The position numbers and the translations under genes are program-made. The notes under the pieces are model-generated. The model worked only from the letters and a program-made list of their open reading frames with translations. It did not search any database and was not told where the DNA came from. From positions 45,089,554 to 45,153,553 of the forward strand of contig OX485803.1 in the NCBI GenBank assembly GCA_950295325.1: a stretch of DNA of 64,000 nt, given 5' to 3'. The stretch is from Polytrichum commune. Taxonomy: Eukaryota > Streptophyta > Polytrichopsida > Polytrichales > Polytrichaceae. Positions 46,457 through 64,000 of this stretch are shown here, one piece after another (position 1 is the stretch's first letter; every line of letters starts with the position of its first letter).

Positions 46457-47998
46457 ACTCTAGTCATACTATAAACCTTAACCCAAGTTAACCAATTGTC
46501 TTCACCCCTATATAATCTGAATGGAATAGAACTCTGGCTAATTCTTTGATGCTCATACTTTGTGTTTTTGCTTGTCTCTCAACAAGATCACTCAGTTACG
46601 GGACAAATGAAAACAACTAGATTCTTTAAACTTCCAACTTCATTGCGCCTACACCTCATGGCTTGGGCTTGCTGCGTCCAGTTACTCCCAGACCCTTTTT
46701 ATTTTCTTTTTTACTCTTACATTTCCAATGGTCAACAAATGGATATGCACCTTTGGCACAACCTTCTCTCATAGGCCAGAAAACCTAATACACCTAAATC
46801 TAGAGAGTATGTGGTCCATTTTGCACCAAATCCACCAAACAATTGACGTTAGGTTACCAAAGCACCGGTCCACGGTTGGATCCGAAGAGCAGGGCAAGGT
46901 TCAACACCAATAGTTGAAAGTCAGACATGTAAAGGTAGCCCAATCAACTTCAATCAGTGTGAAGTTGGAATGGGCAATTGCCGAAGCATGGGTCCACGGT
47001 CAAAACCCAGGAAAATAGCATAGTTCAACACTAATAGCCAGAAGCTAGGCACACATAGGGAACCCAATGAACTCCGATCAATATGAAGTTATGGAGGAAG
47101 TTAATGTTCCAATGCCAATGCATTAGTGCACAACGCAACTAAATATCCGCTTAAGAATTGCAAATGCACAACTTTGCTCAGACCCCAAGTCCTCTCTTGG
47201 TCCCTGGGTAGCATCTCATAACCAAGCGTATTTAATTTACAATCACAATCCACATAACATAATAACAAAATGAAGGCTCTCGGTATTGCAGTATTTTTCA
47301 CCCATTTCAAGCTGGCGGTCAAAGTAGTGTTCAAGTGATTTAAAAGAAAACCCATGAAGCAAGAACCTGATGTTGAATTCATGGGAACGTAAATTCACTT
47401 CAGTTTGGTATTCATGCTTCTCGACTGGAGTTTCTTTCTCAACAACAGCTGCTTCACATTTGATAACAGTGCAGCCAGCCTTAGGCCCACCGGTCATCTT
47501 ACCAGAGAACAAGAGATTGAAGCCATTTTACCTTCCAGAAATAGAGGCAGATGACCTCAAAGTTGTTCTCTGGCTTGGTAGAAAACTTGTCTTCTTTTCA
47601 AAGCAACTACCTGTGAAAGTCAAACTCTGCAACCAGCAAAAAAAAAGGGTTATCACCAGGTCCAATAAATATCCTTGCAACTACCGATATTCGAATACCA
47701 TAGCATTCTTAAGCATGTGTTAAGACGTTCTCTTTCTATTCTAGCTTCAAGAATGGCTTTTCAAGAATCAAAGCCCTTGATTAAATGCATGAAAGAATGC
47801 CGAGCAAAGTCAAGTGGCATTAAGGTCTCATTTGTCGACACCTCATCATTGCCTATCTTCGGACACAAAGCTTTCTTCTATCTGCCAAGATTCAATTGAT
47901 GCATCCCCAATGCAATCGCTCTTAGTTTATCCGGCTTAACTAAGTATTGTTCCAATTGCATTAGAACCTAAATAGGCTACTTAGGAATGTTATGATAC

Positions 47999-48328
47999 TT
48001 ACAGATGAATGTAACTAATATACCATAAAATATAAATCAAGAGAGTAGTTGATTTCAGAGTTAGATACTCAACACCAAGCAATGACTGGAGATTTTTGTA
48101 TTCAAAGCAGTTGAGAATCACTGAACGCCCTTCACATTCGAACCCCCTGAGGATGTCAATGCTCTCGCGCTGCCCTATGCCCACAGAGGCAAGAGATAAT
48201 TCACCGGTCCTCCGGCCGGAACCGGGTAAGCAAAGCGCGCCCATAATAAAGTGCAAAACAATTCTTATTTTTCCAGTGTCAGTAGCGGAACGTTCTGTAA
48301 TTCGAAGAAGGTTGTTGGTCACTTGCAT
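47999..48328 (-). other. Unassigned open stretch, GC-richer than its surroundings
   Basis: A 109-codon minus-strand frame and a 93-codon plus-strand frame overlap here, both of varied composition. I recognise neither. The central part (about 48120-48260) is clearly GC-richer than its surroundings and might be of organellar origin. That is only a guess from composition. Confidence 0.2.
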
Positions 48329-48786
48329 TCAAGCAGACCTCTCATCCACCCAACATAAAAAACTTGAACCCCTTTAGGTTTATCTCAAATGACTTGGATT
48401 GGACTAGACTAATTCGTGAAGTCTATGAAGTTGATTCCAGTGCCAAGCTAATCAAATAAAGAATTATGTTGTATGAATGAGAGGTACGCTCGTATGCGAG
48501 AATTTGAATTTTTTCTAGCCTCTACTGCGCAAGAGCATTTACATCCTCAGGGACTTCTAATGTGAAGGACTAATGTCTAATCGAACGACTCAATCAATAA
48601 TGCCACGACCAACACTACTTTACATATGACAGAATTGGTGTGAAGGACAATCAAACTCCACCTCCGGCATCGAGGCAGCTTAAACCCCACGTTGTAGGAA
48701 TTTGGCACCTACATACATACCCTGTACGAAGAAGCGCCAAACAGGGTAACCGCCTTGGCAGCGGCGAGCTCCATAGCCCCACACCC

Positions 48787-49056
48787 AAAACCAAGAAGCT
48801 AAGAAAGGGAGAGAGTTGCAGTCCAGTGATTGAGGAAGTGGGGAAAGATCAATTAGAGAGGAGATTCTGCGACTGCAAAACCAAGAAGCTGAGAAAGGGA
48901 GAGAGTTGCAGTCCAGTGATGGAGGCAGTGGGGAAGGATCAATTAGAGAGAAGATTCTGCGACTGCAAAACCAAGAAGCTGAGAAAGGGAGAGAGTTGCA
49001 GTCCAGTGATGGAGGAAGTGGGGAAGGATCGATTAGAGAGGAGATTCTGCAACTTG
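48787..49056. repeat. Three tandem 90-bp repeats
   Basis: Copies at 48787-48876, 48877-48966 and 48967-49056 are nearly identical. Because the unit is a multiple of three, a plus-strand frame (48640-49122) runs through them, giving a 30-residue repeat starting KTKKLRKGESCSP. On the minus strand the first copy reads as a Ser/Leu-rich, transit-peptide-like segment, which is tempting because the HSP90C pseudogene still lacks its first exon. A stop follows in the second copy. Neither reading is supported enough to call a gene. Confidence 0.6.
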
Positions 49057-49139
49057 AGCAAGGCGAGGAGGGCGAGGAGGGCGAGGCAGTCCTTGCAGAG
49101 GTTTATGAAGAAGAATGGGTGAAGAGTGGATAAACCCAA

Positions 49140-50017
49140 AACCCCAGCTCCACTGCCCTTCTACACACTTCCAGCCCGTCATCTGCTAACTTTTAAGTTT
49201 CTACACACTTCTGTCGACATGGTCCCCTGCGTTTCCAGGAGCACATATGCTTCCTTCCGTAAGTCACCTTACCGTAGAGTACAGTAATTCCAATCATAAA
49301 TGATTGTTTCACTTCCTATCAGCCACGTGCCATTCCTAGACTGGATGAGACCCAATTTGAATCTCAAGTGGCTCCTACATTCAGGCACTCGTAAAGATGA
49401 AATAGTCCACACTTTATAGTATCTAATTTACTTAAGTTTTAATAAATTAAATTTCAAGGATTAAGTTGAGGTGTGTCAACCAATGTTGATTTGGTATGTT
49501 GGTGAATGAATGATATCAATAATCAACATCAAGAATGGTATTAAATAACCTACCCATGGGTATCAAAAGTGTAATACCAATCAAGTATTGATATTTGGTG
49601 GGCATAACATTGTTAAGCCTTATGTTCCCTCCTCCTAGGCAAGGGAATAATACGGAACATGTTGTGATTCTCAAAAGATGATAGCCTAAGTTGTAGTGCC
49701 TTGGCAAGGTCCTCATATAACATGGAATCTCTTTTTTCTAAAAAGGGTGACAGTGCATGAGGCTTCGGGTTAGTTTCCATGTAGGCCATTTGCCTACTAG
49801 ATTTCTTGTGGACGAGCGGCCTACATGGAAACTAACCCTTCGCAATATTACGGGCATGTCATGGTGAGAGAATCTTTGTATACCCAAGTTCTTGTGTGGG
49901 TCAATACCATTTCTAAACCGTATTTACACCAGGGTGATTTTACCTAGGTATGAAGGATTTTGCATGGTATATAGACCTTAATGATGCTAAATAATGTAAA
50001 ATATTTGAATGGCGTCT

Positions 50018-50052
<35 letters not shown>

Positions 50053-52440
50053 CCAATATTGGTGTCAGCCTCAAATGATCACCTTTACTAAGGTAAATCA
50101 ACCTTAATTAGATACTTCTAGCTTTGCACTCACTTCTTATAGGATGGAACATGCACTTAGTGTAAGATGATGACTACCTTAGTAGTTCCAAACAGAAAAT
50201 GGGTAGTGAAAAACCAAACAACACATTGGGTGACTTGTTGGGAAACCCGCCAGAGACACCGGGACAAGTGGCAAGCCTCACCTAAACCCATTACCCTCAA
50301 GTTAACACACCTCATCAGCTGAATAATATTATGCAAGGAAAATCATGGTCTTAAAATGTATTCTAGACAGGTGAAGCAAAGAGGCCATGATCTCAAAGCC
50401 AGTACCTATTTTCATAGATGTATGCTGGATTTATATCTTTCTAAAATGATAGGCTTGGCTATATGTATTTATTGGGTGAGACCAACTTTTTGGACTGATT
50501 TCGAAATTGAGATTGAATTCTATAACCCTAGCCACTTAGAGCGGAGAGAGAGCGAGAGAGAGAGATGACCATGGGCTGGCATGAAAAAGGGATGCTTCAA
50601 CACTGTACAATGCACCTGTCGTGGACTTAAGAGCTCTGCAGTCCTTTACCTAATCCATACAAATTATGCAATATTTTATTTGAATAGCAATTATGTTACA
50701 AGCACAACAACATGAAGATTACTTGAATCAAAGCATACCTAAGCTCTATATGAATTGCTCAAAGTCAGATACTTCATTTGAAAATGATGCACTTGAGGGC
50801 AAGGTAAGACCTGAGAAATGCATAAGGCAGGAAGGAAGAGACAGACTAGAGGAGAAAATCACGAGGAAAGATGGAAGGGAGAATTTAGTTGTTACTGTTA
50901 AACTATATATGTATTCACCTTTCCAATAAGGTGGGACCTCTGTAGATACTAATGGTAAAATTGTTACAGGGTCCACTATTCGAAGCAGATGTGAATTTGA
51001 GCAGCACTATAGCCCACAGTGTCAGTATAGTACATCTCCCTGTTATTCTGACTGCCATTTTTCATTTTCATCAGGAGTATGAACCTCTTTGGTTCAGCTT
51101 CCAGTAAGCCAGGGTCAAGTTTAGCCTCATTGTAGTTGTCTTCATATTGTATAATAACCACCAAGGAATCCTCAGGTCCATGATGCAATTGTAATAATGT
51201 AACTACTTTAACAAGGGATCTTCTGTTTGTTGTCCTAGCACTATAGCCGTTGATATACACTCAGAAGCTGAGAGTTCTCCAGTTTGTGTGGAACATTGTA
51301 CATGACCTCCAGTCTGCTTCCAAGAAAAGCACGTGAGGTCCAAAACAAATATCCATGATTTATCTTGATGGTGCAAATTCCTAGAGAAGCAACACTAAAA
51401 TGCAATACAAACACTGCTCCATGTAATATTCAAAGGCGAATAACATGGTAAGTATATTGTAGATAGCAACATGACCTAGAAGTACTTTTAAATCTTGCCA
51501 CTAGGAACCTAATCTACAGTAGGCACTCTTCTGATCAGTGTATTGCATGTCAGACCAATATCCATAAAAACAAATGCAAACAGACATTATAGTGTTAGTT
51601 TTGTTTCTATATGTAACATATTTGGTCACAAGTGTTGCGTATTATCATATTTTGCATGTTTCTTGCCACTTATTGTTCTGTATAAAGGTTCAAACTAATT
51701 TCATAGTTACATAATATTCTGATACTATTTCAAATTTTGAAGTCAATATCAAGAATTGTGGTCTCCACATCACAAATGACAAGACTATAAAACTCAACCG
51801 GATGGATGTTATCTTTAGGTCAGTTACAACAATTTCTATTACGGAGGACATAGAGTTATCCATAATGTCACTCGAGGAGGGGCTTTTTTTTTAAGAGCTC
51901 ATTGAAACTTCTTGTGTCAGAGCTTGATTTTGTAAGTTGGTAGAAACTCTTGGACGTTCTCTTCCAACGTAGTAGTTTTTGGAGAACTTTAGGATCAATA
52001 ATAGGGTCTGACCCATGGGACCTGCCCATCAAGGCTAGCTTGGCCCATGATCCTAGTCTGACGCATTAGACCAACCACACACTTTTAGCATGTTAAATTA
52101 AGTCTTACGAAAACTTGGGTGACATTATGCATAAGCTCTCAAACCCACATTTAAGCCTACTCACCCAGGCTTTGATCCAAAGACTTCATGGATAACTCTA
52201 ATGGATCTAGAGACAATTACACCTTTCATCTTAGACCATCGTACTTTTCAAACAACTTCTTGAACCGTTAAGGATTAATTTCATAGGTTTAACCAGAAAG
52301 TTCAAATTCAAAATTTAAAACTAAGGGTGAGCAGCATTCAATACCGTGCATAGTTGACAAGTGCTGAAACTGTTGTTGCCACAGGAGAAAATGTCATTGT
52401 TCCGAACGCAAATGACCTTCCATTCAGCTGAAAGACAGGC
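49140..52440. other. Spacer downstream of NRPC1
   Basis: No gene is recognised. It holds a 21-bp perfect inverted repeat (49767-49838), a (CA)n microsatellite (about 50020-50051) and a short (GA)n tract (about 50545-50565). A minus-strand frame of 94 codons at 51260-50976 has ordinary composition but no motif I recognise. The 3' UTR of NRPC1 should occupy the right end (just below 52441). Confidence 0.5.
49767..49838. repeat. Perfect 21-bp inverted repeat, 72-bp hairpin
   Basis: GGGTTAGTTTCCATGTAGGC(C) at 49767-49787 is matched without error by its reverse complement at 49818-49838, with a 30-nt loop. Size and symmetry fit a minimal MITE. No target duplication was assigned. Confidence 0.65.

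Positions 52441-64000
<11,560 letters not shown>

Larger units (their letters stand above)
43093..46584 (+). mobile_element. Ty1/copia retrotransposon with large internal deletion
   Basis: The left LTR is 43093-43353 (TGTTAAG...TCAACA, 261 bp), followed by TGTTATCAACACC, which resembles the initiator-Met primer-binding site used by copia elements. The right LTR ends at 46584; only its last about 128 bp match well. The 5-bp word AGATC at 43088-43092 and 46585-46589 is the target duplication. Inside are a Gag/protease frame and the last part of RNase H. Integrase and most of the reverse transcriptase are missing. It lies in an intron of the HSP90C pseudogene. Confidence 0.85.
30858..47610 (-). 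pseudogene. HSP90C: Plastid-type HSP90 (HSP90C) pseudogene, introns retained
   Basis: Nineteen exon remnants read in HSP90 order on the minus strand: 47610-47399, 42719-42646, 42374-42249, 42057-41964, 41860-41774, 41027-40885, 40821-40705, 40535-40479, 40311-40243, 40006-39902, 39753-39614, 38974-38882, 38729-38652, 38305-38052, 37481-37379, 37195-37035, 31577-31472, 31305-31228 and 31030-30858. Diagnostic words are [84 protein letters not shown] and NFVDISKEDLDLG. The Cys-Glu-Ala-Ala start and the tail ending in ESDPWN fit the plastid paralogue. Lesions: TAA at 47528-47530, TAG at 41774-41776, TAA at 38073-38075, indels near 40990, 39726, 38127, 37123 and 30902, and AG to AA at two splice acceptors (38306 and 37482 side). 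First exon not identified. It cannot make the chaperone. Confidence 0.93.

Noticed and set aside
48787-49056. CRISPR-like array
   Set aside because: The 90-bp units are contiguous with no unique spacers, and the DNA is eukaryotic.

Overview
The window is nuclear DNA of a land plant. It carries a many-exon gene for the RNA polymerase III largest subunit (NRPC1), an intron-containing copy of the plastid-targeted HSP90 gene (HSP90C/HSP90.5 type), and dense plant-type transposon load (Ty3/gypsy, Ty1/copia, L1-like LINEs, PIF/Harbinger-like and other MITEs). Introns are GT-AG and short to medium. Nothing fixes the species. Low gene density and nested insertions point to a repeat-rich genome.

Layout. 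1-11.4 kb: no host gene seen. It holds a decayed LINE 3' end (about 1.45-2.25 kb, minus), a 2.2-kb structure with 0.5-kb inverted arms (2.9-5.1 kb), a PIF/Harbinger-like element with TTA target duplications (6.1-6.9 kb) and an old A/C-rich minus-strand element (8.9-10.96 kb). 11.5-22.0 kb: a 10.5-kb Ty3/gypsy retrotransposon on the minus strand, the main find. Its coding order is Gag, aspartic protease, C5-cytosine DNA methyltransferase, reverse transcriptase, RNase H, integrase, PHD finger. Almost the whole polyprotein can be read, broken only by five in-frame TAA/TAG codons and two compensating single-base frameshifts. The LTRs differ by about three substitutions, so the insertion is young. 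22.0-28.8 kb: what may be the rest of the older element into which the gypsy element jumped, then a second inverted-repeat structure. 28.9-29.9 kb: a 5'-truncated L1-like LINE with a 37-A tail and an 11-bp target duplication.

30.86-47.6 kb (minus): an unprocessed HSP90C pseudogene. Nineteen exon remnants can be read in order, with stops, frameshifts and two lost splice acceptors. Its introns hold a near full-length LINE of the same family (31.72-36.73 kb, 17-bp target duplication), an internally deleted copia element (43.09-46.58 kb, 5-bp target duplication) and palindromic MITEs. 48.8-49.06 kb: three 90-bp tandem repeats. 49.1-52.4 kb: spacer with a (CA)n tract and a perfect hairpin.

52.44-64.0 kb (minus): NRPC1 from an internal exon at the window edge to the stop codon. 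25 exons are open and join in phase, so this is the one host gene here that looks functional. It includes 20-nt and 15-nt microexons in the trigger-loop region, and two introns carry MITEs.

The gypsy genes would act as one retrotransposition unit. The methyltransferase and PHD finger are inferred to give the element its own chromatin-modifying and chromatin-reading modules.
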